64,000 nucleotides of DNA from contig CALJUL010000017.1 in assembly GCA_937975725.1 (NCBI GenBank), positions 39,070 through 103,069 on the forward strand, written 5' to 3'. This document shows, piece by piece, positions 39,640 through 49,800 of this stretch. The translations under genes and the position numbers were made by a program. Under the pieces are notes generated by a model. The model made no database searches, was not told where the DNA came from, and worked only from the letters and a program-made list of their open reading frames with translations. Every line of letters starts with the position of its first letter. Positions within the stretch are counted from its first letter, which is position 1. Source of the stretch: an uncultured Pseudoxanthomonas sp. Lineage in GTDB: Bacteria > Pseudomonadota > Gammaproteobacteria > Xanthomonadales > Xanthomonadaceae.

Positions 39640-40134
39640 GTGGTCAACTCCTTCAAGCTGGACCGAATCGACCTGCGCATCCTGGCCCACCTGCAGAAGA
39701 ACGGCAGGATCACCAACGTCGAGCTCTCCAACGCCGTCTGCCTGTCGCCCAGCCCCTGCCTGGTCAGGGTCAAGCGCCTGGAGCAGGCCGGCTACATCAC
39801 CAGTTACTCGGCGCACATCGACCTGGCCAAGCTGGGCGACATCCTGACCGTGTTCACCGAGGTCACCCTGTCGGACCACCACTTCGAGGACTTCAGCCGC
39901 TTCGAGAAATCCATCCGCCAGGTGGACGAGGTGATCGAGTGCCACCTGGTCAGCGGCGGCTACGACTACCTGCTCAAGTTCGTCGTGCGCGGCGTCAACC
40001 ACTACCAGACGCTGATGGAAGGGCTGCTGGAACGCAACATCGGCATCGAGAAGTACTTCAGCTACATCGTCATCAAGACGCCGTTCGTGAAGTCGCACCT
40101 GCCCATCGAACAGTTGTTCAGCCAGCACCTCTAG
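39640..40134 (+). CDS. Lrp/AsnC-family transcriptional regulator
   Basis: A 164-residue regulator. The GTG at 39640 is preferred because it gives the family N-terminus NSFKLDRIDLRILAHLQKNG; an in-frame ATG at 39574 would add 22 residues (MDVDRFSHLT..) unlike the family. The winged helix-turn-helix occupies about 5-65 (TNVELSNAVCLSPSPCLVRV; the second part of the HTH), and the RAM effector domain 70-164 (VIECHLVSGGYDYLLKF). Placed between the aminotransferase and the dehydrogenase genes, it probably activates them in response to an amino acid. Confidence 0.9.
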   Translation: MVNSFKLDRIDLRILAHLQKNGRITNVELSNAVCLSPSPCLVRVKRLEQAGYITSYSAHIDLAKLGDILTVFTEVTLSDHHFEDFSRFEKSIRQVDEVIECHLVSGGYDYLLKFVVRGVNHYQTLMEGLLERNIGIEKYFSYIVIKTPFVKSHLPIEQLFSQHL

Positions 40135-40144
40135 CCCGCGATCC

Positions 40145-40513
40145 ATGACGGCCCCCTCCGCACCGCGCTTCGTCCGCCTGTCCGAAACCGACCGCCCCGC
40201 GGTGGCGTTCACCCTCGACGGGCGGCCAGCCACGGCGTTGCGCGGCGACACCCTGCTGGTGGCGGTGCTGCACCAGGCGCGCAGCCTGCGCGCCTCCGAG
40301 TTCGGCGACGGCATGCGCGCCGGCTTCTGCCTGATGGGCGCCTGCCAGGACTGCTGGATGTGGACCGACGCCGGCGACCGCGTGCGCGCCTGCTCCACCC
40401 CGGTGGCCGAAGGCATGGCCGTGCACACCCGCCCGCCGCGCGACGACTGGGGCCGGATGGCGCAGTTCTCCGCGCAACTGCAGGCGCAGGGCGAAGAAGG
40501 CGGGGCGCCGTGA
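40145..40513 (+). CDS. 2Fe-2S subunit of HcnA-like heterotrimeric dehydrogenase
   Basis: A 122-residue protein of the Fer2_4 group. Four Cys are spaced C62-x4-C67-x2-C70-x12-C83 (GFCLMGACQDCW, then RACSTP), which fits a plant-type [2Fe-2S] cluster. HcnA of hydrogen cyanide synthase and small subunits of opine oxidase and D-hydroxyproline dehydrogenase share this size and spacing. Its stop overlaps the next gene's GTG start (GTGA). Electron-transfer subunit of the flavoenzyme encoded by the next two genes. Confidence 0.88.
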   Translation: MTAPSAPRFVRLSETDRPAVAFTLDGRPATALRGDTLLVAVLHQARSLRASEFGDGMRAGFCLMGACQDCWMWTDAGDRVRACSTPVAEGMAVHTRPPRDDWGRMAQFSAQLQAQGEEGGAP

Positions 40514-41904
40514 GCGACGCACCGCGCATCGTCGTGGTCGGCGCCGGCCCGGCCGGCGTGCGCGCCAGCCAGGCGCTGGTGGAAGCGGGGCTGCGCCCGA
40601 TCGTGATCGACGAGGGCCTGCGCGACGGCGGACAGATCTACCGCCGCCAGCCGGACGGCTTCGGGCGCGGCTACGCCAAGCTCTACGGCAGCGAGACGGC
40701 CAAGGCCGAGGCGCTGCACCGCGACTTCGACGCGCTGCGCGCGCAGGTGGACTACCGGCCGCGCACGCTGGCCTGGAACCTCTCGGCCGGCGTGCTGCAC
40801 GTGGTGCAGGACGGCCAGGCCGCCAACCTGCCCTTCGACGCGCTGCTGGTCTGCTCCGGCGCCACCGACCGGCTGATGCCGGTGCCGGGCTGGAACCGCG
40901 CCGGCTGCTACAGCCTGGGCGCGGCGCAGATCGCGCTGAAGTCGCAGGCGTGCGCCATCGGCGCGCAGGTGGTGTTCCTGGGCAGCGGTCCGCTGCTGTA
41001 CCTGGTCGCCAGCCAGTACGTCGCCGCCGGCGCTAAGGTCGCCGCCGTGCTCGACACCGCGCCCGAACGCCCGTCGCTGGCCGCGCTGTCCGGCCTGCTG
41101 GCGCGGCCGCGGCTGGCGCTGCGCGGGCTGGGCCTGATCCGCGGCCTGCGCAAGGCCGGCGTGGCGCTGCGCAAGGCGGTGGTGCCGGTGCGCATCGACG
41201 GCACGCCCGAAGCCGGCGTGGACGCGGTGGTGGTGCGCAGCGCCGCCGGCGAGGAACGCTTCGCCTGCGATGCGGTCGGCATGGGCTGGCACCTGCGCAG
41301 CGAAGCGCAACTGGCCGACCTGGGCCGCTGCGACTTCGCCTTCGACGCGTTCAGCCGGCAATGGCTGCCGGCCATCGACGAGGACGGCCGTAGCAGCGTG
41401 CCGGGCATCTACCTGGCCGGCGACGGCGCGCGCATCCTCGGCGCCGACGGCGCCGAGGCCGCCGGCCGGCTGGCCGCACTGGCGGCGCTGGCCGACTTGG
41501 AACACCCCGGCGCGCGCGCGCGCCACGCGGCCGAAGCGCCCGCGCTGCGCCGCACCCTGCGCACCATGGCGCGCTTCCGCGAGGGGCTGGCGCAGGCGTT
41601 CCCGTGGCCGCACGCGCACGCCGCCGGCCTGCCCGACGAGACCGTGGTCTGCCGCTGCGAAGTCATCACCGCCGGCGAACTGCGCGAATGCGTGCGCGGC
41701 AAGGACGCGCACGAAGTGAACCGCGCCAAGGCGTTCAGCCGCGTCGGCATGGGCCGCTGCCAGGGCCGCTACTGCGGCCATGCCGCCGCCGAGATCATCG
41801 CCGCCGCCGGCGACACCCCGATCGAGGCGGTCGGCCGCATCCGCACGCAGGCGCCGGTGAAGCCGCTGCAGATGGACGTGCTGCAGGCGGAGCCGGACGC
41901 ATGA
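40510..41904 (+). CDS. HcnB-like FAD/NAD subunit with BFD-type [2Fe-2S] domain
   Basis: A 464-residue protein. N-terminal FAD Rossmann motif IVVVGAGPAGVRASQALVEA; a second dinucleotide fold near residue 160 (VVFLGSGPLLYLVASQYVAA); a C-terminal BFD-like [2Fe-2S] domain with CRCEVITAGEL and RCQGRYCGHAA Cys. The length and order match HcnB and the alpha subunits of opine and hydroxyproline dehydrogenases. Forms a complex with the products of the flanking genes. Starts at GTG overlapping the stop before it and stops within the ATGA overlap of the next. Confidence 0.9.
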   Translation: MSDAPRIVVVGAGPAGVRASQALVEAGLRPIVIDEGLRDGGQIYRRQPDGFGRGYAKLYGSETAKAEALHRDFDALRAQVDYRPRTLAWNLSAGVLHVVQDGQAANLPFDALLVCSGATDRLMPVPGWNRAGCYSLGAAQIALKSQACAIGAQVVFLGSGPLLYLVASQYVAAGAKVAAVLDTAPERPSLAALSGLLARPRLALRGLGLIRGLRKAGVALRKAVVPVRIDGTPEAGVDAVVVRSAAGEERFACDAVGMGWHLRSEAQLADLGRCDFAFDAFSRQWLPAIDEDGRSSVPGIYLAGDGARILGADGAEAAGRLAALAALADLEHPGARARHAAEAPALRRTLRTMARFREGLAQAFPWPHAHAAGLPDETVVCRCEVITAGELRECVRGKDAHEVNRAKAFSRVGMGRCQGRYCGHAAAEIIAAAGDTPIEAVGRIRTQAPVKPLQMDVLQAEPDA

Positions 41905-43040
41905 GCGCACCCGCGCGCAGCGACGTGCTGGTGCTGGGCGGCGGCCTGATCGGCGCCGCCACCGCCTTCTTCCTGCGCCACGCGCACGGCCTGTCAGTGA
42001 CGTTGCTGGAGCGCGAACTGGTCGGCCGCCAGGCCAGCGGCACCAACTTCGGCGGCGTGCGCCGGCAGGGCCGCACGCCGCAGCAGATGCCCATCGCCCA
42101 CCGCGCGCTGCGCACCTGGTCGCGCGTGCGCGAACTGCTGGGCGAGGACCTGGAATTCCGTCCCTACGGCCACCTGCGCATCTGCCACTCGCAGGAGCGC
42201 GCCGACATGATGGCCGAGTACGCGCGCGATATCCGCCAGGCCGGGCTGGAACTGCAACTGCTCACGCGCGAGCAGTTGCGCAGCCGGCTGGGCATCTTCA
42301 GCGACGAGATCGTGATGGGCTCGCTGTCGCCGCAGGACGGCCACGCCAATCCGCGCATCGCCGGACCGGCGTTCGCGCGCGCGGCACGCCGGCTGGGCGC
42401 GGCCGTGCACGAGCACACCGAGGTTGCGCACGTCGAGCGCGACGGCGACGGCTTCCGCGTGGAGAGCACCGACGGCCGGCAGTGGCGCGCCGAACAGTTG
42501 ATGGTCTGCTGCGGCGCCTGGTCGGGCCGGCTCAGCGCGCAGTTCGGCGAGCCCGCGCCGCTGGAGTTCCGCGCGCCATCGATGGCGGTCACCGAACCGC
42601 TGCCCTACCGCGCCGGCCCCTTCATCGCAATGAACTCCGGACTGATCGACGAGGTGATGTACTTCCGCCAGATCGAGCGCGGCAACATCGTCATCGGCGG
42701 CGGCCGCCGCGCCGAGGTGGACCTGGACAAGGCGCGCGCCTACGTGCACCCGGACAACATCCTGCGCCAGTTCCGCGAGCTGCGCCGGTTCGTGCCGGCG
42801 TTCGCCCGCGTGCAGCTGATCCGGGTGTGGAGCGGGGTGGAGAGCTACACCCCCGACAGCCGCCCGATCATGGGACCGAGCGCGAAAGTCGAAGGGCTGC
42901 ACTACGCGTTCGGTTTCTGCGGCGAAGGCTTCGCCATCGGCCCCGGCGTGGGCGAGGTGATGGCCGAGGCCATCGCCACCGGGCGCTGCGGCCTGGACCT
43001 GTCGCCCTACGCCATCGAGCGCTTCGCCGAGGCCGGCTGA
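41901..43040 (+). CDS. HcnC-like FAD-dependent amino acid dehydrogenase subunit
   Basis: A 379-residue DAO-family flavoprotein. FAD motif VLVLGGGLIGAATAFFLR, then GRQASGTNFGGVRRQGR at the flavin site; C-terminal GFCGEGFAIGPGVGEVMAEA. Comparable subunits (HcnC, OoxB, cis-4-hydroxy-D-proline dehydrogenase beta) carry the substrate-oxidising site, so the trimer likely dehydrogenates an amino acid, imino acid or opine and passes electrons to quinone. HCN production is one possibility but cannot be decided from sequence. The ATG overlaps the previous stop. Confidence 0.9.
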   Translation: MSAPARSDVLVLGGGLIGAATAFFLRHAHGLSVTLLERELVGRQASGTNFGGVRRQGRTPQQMPIAHRALRTWSRVRELLGEDLEFRPYGHLRICHSQERADMMAEYARDIRQAGLELQLLTREQLRSRLGIFSDEIVMGSLSPQDGHANPRIAGPAFARAARRLGAAVHEHTEVAHVERDGDGFRVESTDGRQWRAEQLMVCCGAWSGRLSAQFGEPAPLEFRAPSMAVTEPLPYRAGPFIAMNSGLIDEVMYFRQIERGNIVIGGGRRAEVDLDKARAYVHPDNILRQFRELRRFVPAFARVQLIRVWSGVESYTPDSRPIMGPSAKVEGLHYAFGFCGEGFAIGPGVGEVMAEAIATGRCGLDLSPYAIERFAEAG

Positions 43041-43149
43041 GCGCGCGGCAGAATCATCTGCCGCACCCCTGGCGACAACCCCATTATCTGCTGCCGCGGC
43101 TGCTACCGGCAGCACCGCGCGCGCCGGGCCTGCGCTTACGCTCAGGCGC

Positions 43150-43545
43150 ATGCACAGCGTCGCATGCCACGACCCGTCGTCCGCCTCCCACGCGCTGTCG
43201 CGCGCGCTGGACTACGCGCGCGACCACCTGGCCGAACGCATCCCGCTGCAGACCCTGGCCAACCTGGCCGGGCTCAGCCCCTGGCGCTTCTCCATCGTGT
43301 TCCGCCAGCAGATGGGCGTGCCGCCGCACCGCTACATCAGCCGCATGCGCATCGCCCGCGCCTGCGAACTGCTGCGCCAGGGCGTGTCGGCCGCGGCCGT
43401 GGCCGACGCCTGCGGCTTCTACGACCAGAGCCACTTCTCGCGCCACTTCAAGCACCAGTGCGGGGTCACGCCCGGGCAGTTCGCCGCCGCGTGCCACCGG
43501 GATTGCGCGCAGGCGCTGCCCACCATCGCGCCGCAGCCGGCCTGA
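43150..43545 (+). CDS. stand-alone AraC-type DNA-binding protein
   Basis: A 131-residue protein that is almost only the AraC HTH_18 domain (about 15-110): two helix-turn-helix units, IPLQTLANLAGLSPWRFSIV and VADACGFYDQSHFSRHFKHQ, the second with the canonical signature. It lacks the usual effector/dimerisation domain, so it may act constitutively or with a partner. Placed after the HcnABC-like genes and before the amidohydrolase on the same strand. Confidence 0.88.
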   Translation: MHSVACHDPSSASHALSRALDYARDHLAERIPLQTLANLAGLSPWRFSIVFRQQMGVPPHRYISRMRIARACELLRQGVSAAAVADACGFYDQSHFSRHFKHQCGVTPGQFAAACHRDCAQALPTIAPQPA

Positions 43546-43587
43546 CGCGCCGCGCGCACGCTCTTCCGCCGCCAACCGCCCACGCCC

Positions 43588-44769
43588 GTGAACGCCTACG
43601 CCCCCGACATCGACGACCTGCTGCCCGACCTGCGCGCGCTGCGGCACGACCTGCACGCCCATCCGGAACTGGGCTTCGCCGAGCACCGCACCGCCGCCCT
43701 GGTGGCCGACGCGATGCGCGCGCTGGGCCTGGAAGTGGCCACCGGCATCGGCGGCACCGGCGTGGTGGCCACCCTCCGCTGCGGCGAGGGTGCGCGCAGC
43801 ATCGGCCTGCGCGCGGACATGGACGCCCTGCCCATCGTGGAGGCCAGCGGCCTGCCGCACGCCAGCGTCCATCCCGGCGTGCACCACGGCTGCGGCCACG
43901 ACGGCCACACCGCCATGCTGGTCGGCGCCGCGCGCCACCTGGCGCGCACGCGCCGCTTCGACGGCACCGTGCACTTCATCTTCCAGCCCGCCGAGGAAGG
44001 CCAGGGCGGCGCCGATGCGATGATCCGCGACGGCCTGTTCGAACGCTTCCCCTGCGACGCGGTCTACGCGCTGCACAACTGGCCGGGCCTGCCGCTGGGC
44101 ACCGCGCAGACGCGTGCCGGCCCGATCATGGCCGCCGCCGATCGCTTCGAACTGACCGTGCGCGGGCGCGGCGGCCATGCCGCCATGCCGCACACCACGC
44201 CCGACGCCATCCTCGCCGCCAGCCACCTGGTGCAGCAGCTCAACACCATCGTCGCGCGCGACATCGACCCCACCCGCTCGGCCGTACTGTCGGTGACCAG
44301 GATCGAAGGCGGCCACGCCCACAACGTGATGCCGGCCGCGGTCACCGTGGTCGGCACGGTGCGCAGCTTCGACCCGGAGGTGCAGGACCGCATCGAAGCG
44401 CGGCTGCGCGAGATCTGCGCCGGCGTGGCCGTCTCCACCGGCACCCGCATCGAAGTGGACTACCTGCGCTACTACCCCGCCACCATCAACAGCACCGACG
44501 AGGCCGGCATCGCCCTGGACGCGGCCGACGCCGCCGGCCTGCACGCCGGCATGGCGCCGGCGCCGGCGTTCACGTCGGAGGATTTCGCCTTCATGCTGAA
44601 GGCGCGCCCGGGCGCCTACCTGTGGCTGGGCCAGGGCCGGGCCGATCCCGGCGGCGACGGCGAACGCCCGCTGCACCATCCCTGCTACGACTTCAACGAC
44701 GACGCGCTGCCACTGGGCATCGGCTGGTTCGTCGCGCTGGTGGAGCGGCAACTGGTGGCGCGCGCCTGA
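43588..44769 (+). CDS. M20D amidohydrolase (hippurate/N-acyl-amino-acid hydrolase type)
   Basis: A 393-residue metallopeptidase-family hydrolase starting at GTG 43588. Metal-binding motifs are DMDALPI, HGCGHDGHT, PAEEGQGGA and the lid-domain GRGGHAAMPHTTPD with TSEDFAF near the C-terminus. It hydrolyses N-acyl amino acids or amidated amino acids to the free amino acid. As the last gene of the plus-strand block it may supply or finish processing of the substrate; possibly coupled to the GNAT gene. No signal peptide. Confidence 0.92.
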   Translation: MNAYAPDIDDLLPDLRALRHDLHAHPELGFAEHRTAALVADAMRALGLEVATGIGGTGVVATLRCGEGARSIGLRADMDALPIVEASGLPHASVHPGVHHGCGHDGHTAMLVGAARHLARTRRFDGTVHFIFQPAEEGQGGADAMIRDGLFERFPCDAVYALHNWPGLPLGTAQTRAGPIMAAADRFELTVRGRGGHAAMPHTTPDAILAASHLVQQLNTIVARDIDPTRSAVLSVTRIEGGHAHNVMPAAVTVVGTVRSFDPEVQDRIEARLREICAGVAVSTGTRIEVDYLRYYPATINSTDEAGIALDAADAAGLHAGMAPAPAFTSEDFAFMLKARPGAYLWLGQGRADPGGDGERPLHHPCYDFNDDALPLGIGWFVALVERQLVARA

Positions 44770-45056
44770 CGGCGGCACGGCCCGCGCGCCGACGGCGTGT
44801 GGGTGCCACGACAGGGCCGCGAAGAAACCAACGGCGATGGAGCCGGGAACCTCGTTCCGCGAACAAGCGGGCGCGGCCAGTACGCGCATCCGGGCAATGT
44901 CGATGATGCGCACACAGACAGAAATCGCGCATGGCGATGTCGGGCGCCACCCGCAGGCATAGCGCCTTCTCAGGCATCCCCGCCGGACCGCGCGAGCGCG
45001 GCCCTCTCATCCCTTCCAACCCGAACCCACCGCTCCCCACGGGAAGCGGCCACGGC

Positions 45057-45749
45057 TCAGGCAGGCCGCCAGATCGCGTAGACCTTGCGGACGTGCACCG
45101 CGCTGTCCCAACTGCATTCGGCGCCCTGCGGCACCAGGAAGATGTCGCCGCGCCGGAACGTGGCCGCATTGCCGGCGGCATCCACGAAGGCCACCTCGCC
45201 TTCCAGCAGGTGCATCAGTTCGTGGTGTCGGTAGCGCATCGGCTTGCGTGCGTACGGCGTCGAATCCCAGGTCCCGCACATGAACTCGCCGTCGCCGGAA
45301 CGATAGTCGGTGTAGTTCCGGCACGACGGCGTGGGCGTGGTGAGCAGTTCCGCCAGCGGCGCGCCCGAGGGCGAGAGTTCGGCCTGGTAGTCGATCCCGA
45401 CGATGCCTGCCGCGTCCGCCGGCGCCCGGTAGCGCATGAACGACAGGGCGACGGGCGCATCCGCCTGCCAATGCAGGCGGGTGCCGGAACGGATCACCGC
45501 GGAGTCGCCCGGACCCAGCGCGACCTCTGCACCGTCCGACGCCAGCACGACGCGACCCTCGTGCACGATCACGAATTCGTCGGCGTCCACGACCTCTTCA
45601 TGCCGCCCCGCGCCCAGATGCAGCGCACCCACCGACGCCGGCCCCTGCGGCAAGGGAAGCAGGCGCCGCACCGGCACCGCCGCGTCCGCCGGCGGCAGGC
45701 CGGCCACGAAGGAACGGAGATCGACGAACGAAGGTATCGCGGCACTCAT
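45057..45749 (-). CDS. bicupin of the DUF861/EutQ type
   Basis: A 230-residue protein with two cupin folds: residues about 35-115 (HEEVVDADEFVIVHEGRVVL) and 150-228 (RYRHHELMHLLEGEVAFVDA; FRRGDIFLVPQGAECSWDS). The second has the His-His-Glu-type metal-site pattern. Start at 45749 (MSAAIPSFVDLRSFVAGL) follows a GGGAAAC leader; 10 more residues are possible from an ATG at 45779. The catalytic role is unknown. Convergent with the amidohydrolase, 287 bp of unremarkable DNA between them. Confidence 0.8.
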   Translation of the reverse strand: MSAAIPSFVDLRSFVAGLPPADAAVPVRRLLPLPQGPASVGALHLGAGRHEEVVDADEFVIVHEGRVVLASDGAEVALGPGDSAVIRSGTRLHWQADAPVALSFMRYRAPADAAGIVGIDYQAELSPSGAPLAELLTTPTPSCRNYTDYRSGDGEFMCGTWDSTPYARKPMRYRHHELMHLLEGEVAFVDAAGNAATFRRGDIFLVPQGAECSWDSAVHVRKVYAIWRPA

Positions 45750-46210
45750 GCGTTGTTTCCCAGGACCATGCGGTTGCACCAGAGCCTAGCCGCAAGCGCG
45801 TGGCGTTATCTGCCGAAGTGGCGGCGCAAACCGGCATCCGCGCGCGATCGCGTGCTTGAATCCCTGCAACATGCCGGCGCGGGTGCTTGCGCCGCAGTTA
45901 CGGCGGGCGAACCCGGTGCCATGCCATCGCCTGCGGGCCTTTCGCATGCTTCAGGCCGTGGTTGCCGAACGTCGGTAAAAGACCGTCGCGTTGATGCACC
46001 CATCAAGCGCCCATCCCTGCAGGACATACAGGCGCATCGCCGACGATGAACGCGGGAAGAAGCAACGGCGCCGAATGCCGCGCCGGCTAACGAAGCCTTC
46101 GCATTGCTGCCGCGCGCTTGAACGGAACGCCCGCGCGGTCACGCGATGTTGATGCCGCGTGGGGGATGGTCGTCCGCGGCAGATCACCTGCTTCGAGGAG
46201 CACGACAACG
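45750..46210. other. divergent intergenic region, 461 bp
   Basis: Lies between the bicupin and the four-helix protein gene. Nothing gene-like could be supported; it should hold the two promoters. A GAGGAG ribosome site is at the right edge. Confidence 0.5.
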
Positions 46211-46666
46211 ATGAACACACAGAAGAAGATCCAGCACAGCCTCAACGACCTGATCGAGATCGCACGCGACGGCGAAGCGTTCTACGCCGAAGCCGCGGGC
46301 AAGGTGAAGGACGCCGAGCTGTCGGCGCTGTTCACCCGCATCGCCGGCGTCAAGCGCGACATCGTCGCCCGCCTGGGCTCCACCGTGGCCGCAGCCGGCG
46401 GCACGCCCGCCGAGCACGGCACGATGGTCGGCGGCATGCAACAGTTCTACGGCAAGCTGCGCGCGGCGCTGGGCGACACCGAATACGGCTACGTGGCCGA
46501 GCTGGAGCAGTCCGAGGACCGCCTGCTGCACGCCTTCGACGAGACCCTGGACGACGAGGACACGCCAGCCCCGGCGCGCGCGGTGGTGCAGTCCCTGCTG
46601 CCGCAGGTGCGCGAATGCCACAACGTGATGCGCGACCGCAAGCACATGCTGAAGAAGGCGAGCTGA
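46211..46666 (+). CDS. PA2169-family four-helix-bundle protein (DUF2383)
   Basis: A 151-residue soluble helical protein of the PA2169/DUF2383 family. ATG 46211 follows GAGGAG at about 10-nt spacing. Ferritin-like pattern: NTQKKIQHSLNDLIEIARDG, then EAFYAEAAGKVKD and ALFTRIAGVKRDIVARLG, with acidic residues and a C-terminal CHNVMRDRKHML. The family is stress-associated; iron binding is not shown. A strong intrinsic terminator follows 24 bp downstream. Confidence 0.85.
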   Translation: MNTQKKIQHSLNDLIEIARDGEAFYAEAAGKVKDAELSALFTRIAGVKRDIVARLGSTVAAAGGTPAEHGTMVGGMQQFYGKLRAALGDTEYGYVAELEQSEDRLLHAFDETLDDEDTPAPARAVVQSLLPQVRECHNVMRDRKHMLKKAS

Positions 46667-46690
46667 GCGCAGCCACGCCTGGCCGACCCC

Positions 46691-46716
46691 GAGCCCCGCG
46701 CCGATGCGCGGGGCTC
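46691..46716 (+). terminator. intrinsic terminator after the four-helix gene
   Basis: GAGCCCCGCGC-CGAT-GCGCGGGGCTC gives an 11-bp perfect stem with a 4-nt loop, followed by GTTCGT. Could act bidirectionally for the convergent Lhr gene. Confidence 0.75.
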
Positions 46717-46801
46717 GTTCGTGCATGGCGAAGAGAATGCGCCGCCGCAGCCGCTGGCTTCGACGCCGCATCGCCGGTAGGCAATCGCGGCTCGATGCCC
46801 G

Positions 46802-49800
46802 CTACGCGCCCGGCGGCACCCGCTCGACGGTGACGTGCGATGCAGCAAAAGGCGCGCTGCGCCACGGATCGGGCAGCCTGGTGGCGGCTTCCCTCGCCAG
46901 CACGGCATCGTCTTCATCGATCAGCAGCTCGACACGTCCCGCCACCAGCACGGCGACCGCCACGCCGTCCCGGAAGAGCACGCGGTTGCCCGGCACCCGC
47001 GGCACCTTGTCGCCCGCCAGCACGGTGCCGTGCAGGTTGGCCGGGTCCGAGGCGCCGACGACCGCCCAGTGCGCGTCGTCCGGCTTCGCGCGGCGCACGC
47101 GGCGCAGCGCCGCGACCGCTTCCGGCAGGGCGAACTGCTCGCCGGGAATGCCGGTGATGAAGCGGCCGCCGCGGATCTCGCCGCGCGCTTCCAGCCGGCG
47201 GTATACGCGCACCAGTTCGCGCCAGCGCGGCAGCCAGCCGGCCTCGCGTTCCAGCAGGCGCCAGCAGACCACGCCGTAGCGCCGCAGCAGCGTGCGCGCG
47301 GCGTGTTCGACCGATTCCGCCTGCGCCGCCGTGGAAGTCGGCTCGGCGGCGGCCCGCACCGGCGTCCAGCGCCCGGCGTCCTGCACGCCCCAGGCCGGCT
47401 TGCGGCGGCGGCGCCCTTGTCCCTCGCGGCGCGACGGCGGCACCAGCAACGCGCGCAGGCCGGCGAAGCTGTCGCAGTGGATGCGTCCGCGCGCGACCAG
47501 TTCGGCCAGCGCGTCTTCCAGTTCGGGACGCAGCAGGTGCGTGGAATCGGCGATCTCGTCGAAGAACGACGCGCCGTGCGCGCCCAAGTGCGTCAGCACC
47601 TTGCCGGCGCGCGAGCTCGGCTCGGCGGCGTCCACCGGCGACGACGCCAGTCGCGTCCACAGCGCCGCCTGCCGCCGCGGCAGGAACACCACCGGCGTCG
47701 CGTGCAGCGAGGCCGGGCCGCGCGTCGCGCCGTCAGCGTTGGCGGGGCGCAGCCGCATCCACATCGCGCGCCCGGCCATGCACAGTTCGTCCAGCCAATG
47801 GTTGGCGTAGCCGCGCAACCGCGCCGGCAGCAGATCGGCTTCCCACGCCGTGGCCGGCGCCTCGAAGCCTTCCAGTTGCGCCAGCACGCTGGCCAGCGCC
47901 TCGGAGCCGCTCATCCGTTCGGATTCGGCGACGTGCTGCCATTCGAACAGGAAGCGCTGGAAGTCCCGCGGCGACACCGGCTCGATCTCGCGCCGCAGCC
48001 GGCCCAGGGTATAGCGGTGGATGCGCGCCAGCAGGTGGCGTTCGCACCATTCCAGCGTGTCGGTTCCGGGCGTGAAGCGGCCCTGCATCACGTAGCCTTC
48101 GCCCTGCAAGGCCATCAGCGCCTGCTCGACGTCGGCCGGCGGCAGCGCCAGCGAAGCGGCCAACGCCTGCACATCGGCCGGGCCCAGCACGCCCAGGCGC
48201 GCGCGCAGCAGTTCGCGCACCGCGGTCTCGCGCGACCAGGCCATCTGCCGGCATTCCTCCGGCACCGCGACGTCGGGAACGAACGCGGCCTGCGGGAACA
48301 CGGCTTCCAGCATCGGCCGCGATTCCGCGGCCAGCCACAGGTCGGCGTGCGTGCCGCCGGCGCCGGCGCCGAGCCGGCATGCGCGGCCGTCCGCGGCCAG
48401 CGCCTGCAACCATCCGGGCCAGCCGGCGTTGGATGCCGCTTCGTCGCCGGTGAACGTGCCCGCCGCGACCAATGCCTCGTGCATCTCGTCCACGCCGCGC
48501 GGCTGCGGCCAGGCTTCCTCGCGCACGGCTGCGACCGCGGCGCCGTCGAGTGCGCCGAGTTCATCCGCGGATTCGGCTTCGCGGTACAGGCGGCTCTGCA
48601 CCGCCTGGGTGCGGCGTTCTTCCAGCGGCGCATCGTCGAGGAAGGCGTATGGGCGCGCGTTGACGATCTCCGCCGACAGCGGCGACGGCAACGGCAGGTC
48701 GCGCGCGACCACCTCCACGTCGCCTCGCTCCATCCGCTTCAACAGCGCCAGCCAGCCGTCCGTGTCCATCGCCTCGTGCAGGCAGTCGTCCAGCGTCTGC
48801 GCGACCAGCGGATGGTCGGGGATCTCGCGCTCGCCGACGATGTTCTCCAGGCACGCCACCTGGTCGGGGAACACGGTCGCCAGCAAGTCCTCGGACTTCA
48901 TCCGCTGCAACTGCGGCGCCACCTTGCGCCCGCCGACGAAGCGCGGCAGCGCCAGCGCGGTGGTCGCGTTCCAGCGCCAGCGCACGCCGAACAGCGGCGC
49001 GTCCAGCAGCGCCTGCACCAGCACGTCCTGCGCGGACGCCGAATGCAGGTAGCGCGAGACCTCGATCAGCGGGAAGCTGTGGCTGGTGGACAGCGACAGG
49101 ATGATGGCGTCCTCGGTCGCCGCCGCCTGCAACTCGAAATTGAACTGGCGGCAGAAGCGCTTGCGCAGCGCCAAGCCCCAGGCGCGGTTGAGCCGGCTGC
49201 CGAACGGCGAGTGGATCACCAGTTGGGTGCCGCCGGATTCGTCGAAGAAGCGTTCCAGCACGATGCGCCCTTGCGTCGGCAGCACGCCCAGCGAGGCCAG
49301 CGCCTTGCCCAGGTAATCCACGATCTGGCGCGCGGCCTCTTCGTCGAGCCCGACTTCCTGCCGCAGCCACGCCAGCGCGGCGTCCGCGCCGCCGGCGTCC
49401 ATCGCGCGGGCCACGTCCTCGCGCAGGCGCGACACGCCGGCGGAGAGTTCGTCGCTGCGGCCCGGCGCTTCGCCCAGCCAGAACGGGATGTTCGGCGGCG
49501 CGCCCTTGGCGTCTTCCACCCGCACGCGCCCGGGCTCCACGCGCAGGATGCGGTAACTGGCGTTGCCGAGCTGGAACACGTCGCCGGACAGGCTTTCGAC
49601 GGCGAAGTCCTCGTTGACCGTGCCGATGGTGTGCGCGTCCGGTTCCAGCACCACCGCGTAGTCACCGGTGTCGGGGATGGTGCCGCCGGACATCAGCGCG
49701 GTCATCCGCGCGCCCTTGCGCTCGCGCAGGCGCCGGTGCACGGCGTCGCGGTGGACGTAGCCGGCGCGCGCGCCGCGGCGACTGCTGAAGCCTTCGGCCA

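Noticed and set aside
38099..44769. Ectoine-degradation cluster (aminotransferase, Lrp regulator, deacetylase-like M20)
   Set aside because: The M24 ectoine hydrolase and DoeB-type deacetylase are absent, and HcnABC-like genes do not belong to that pathway.
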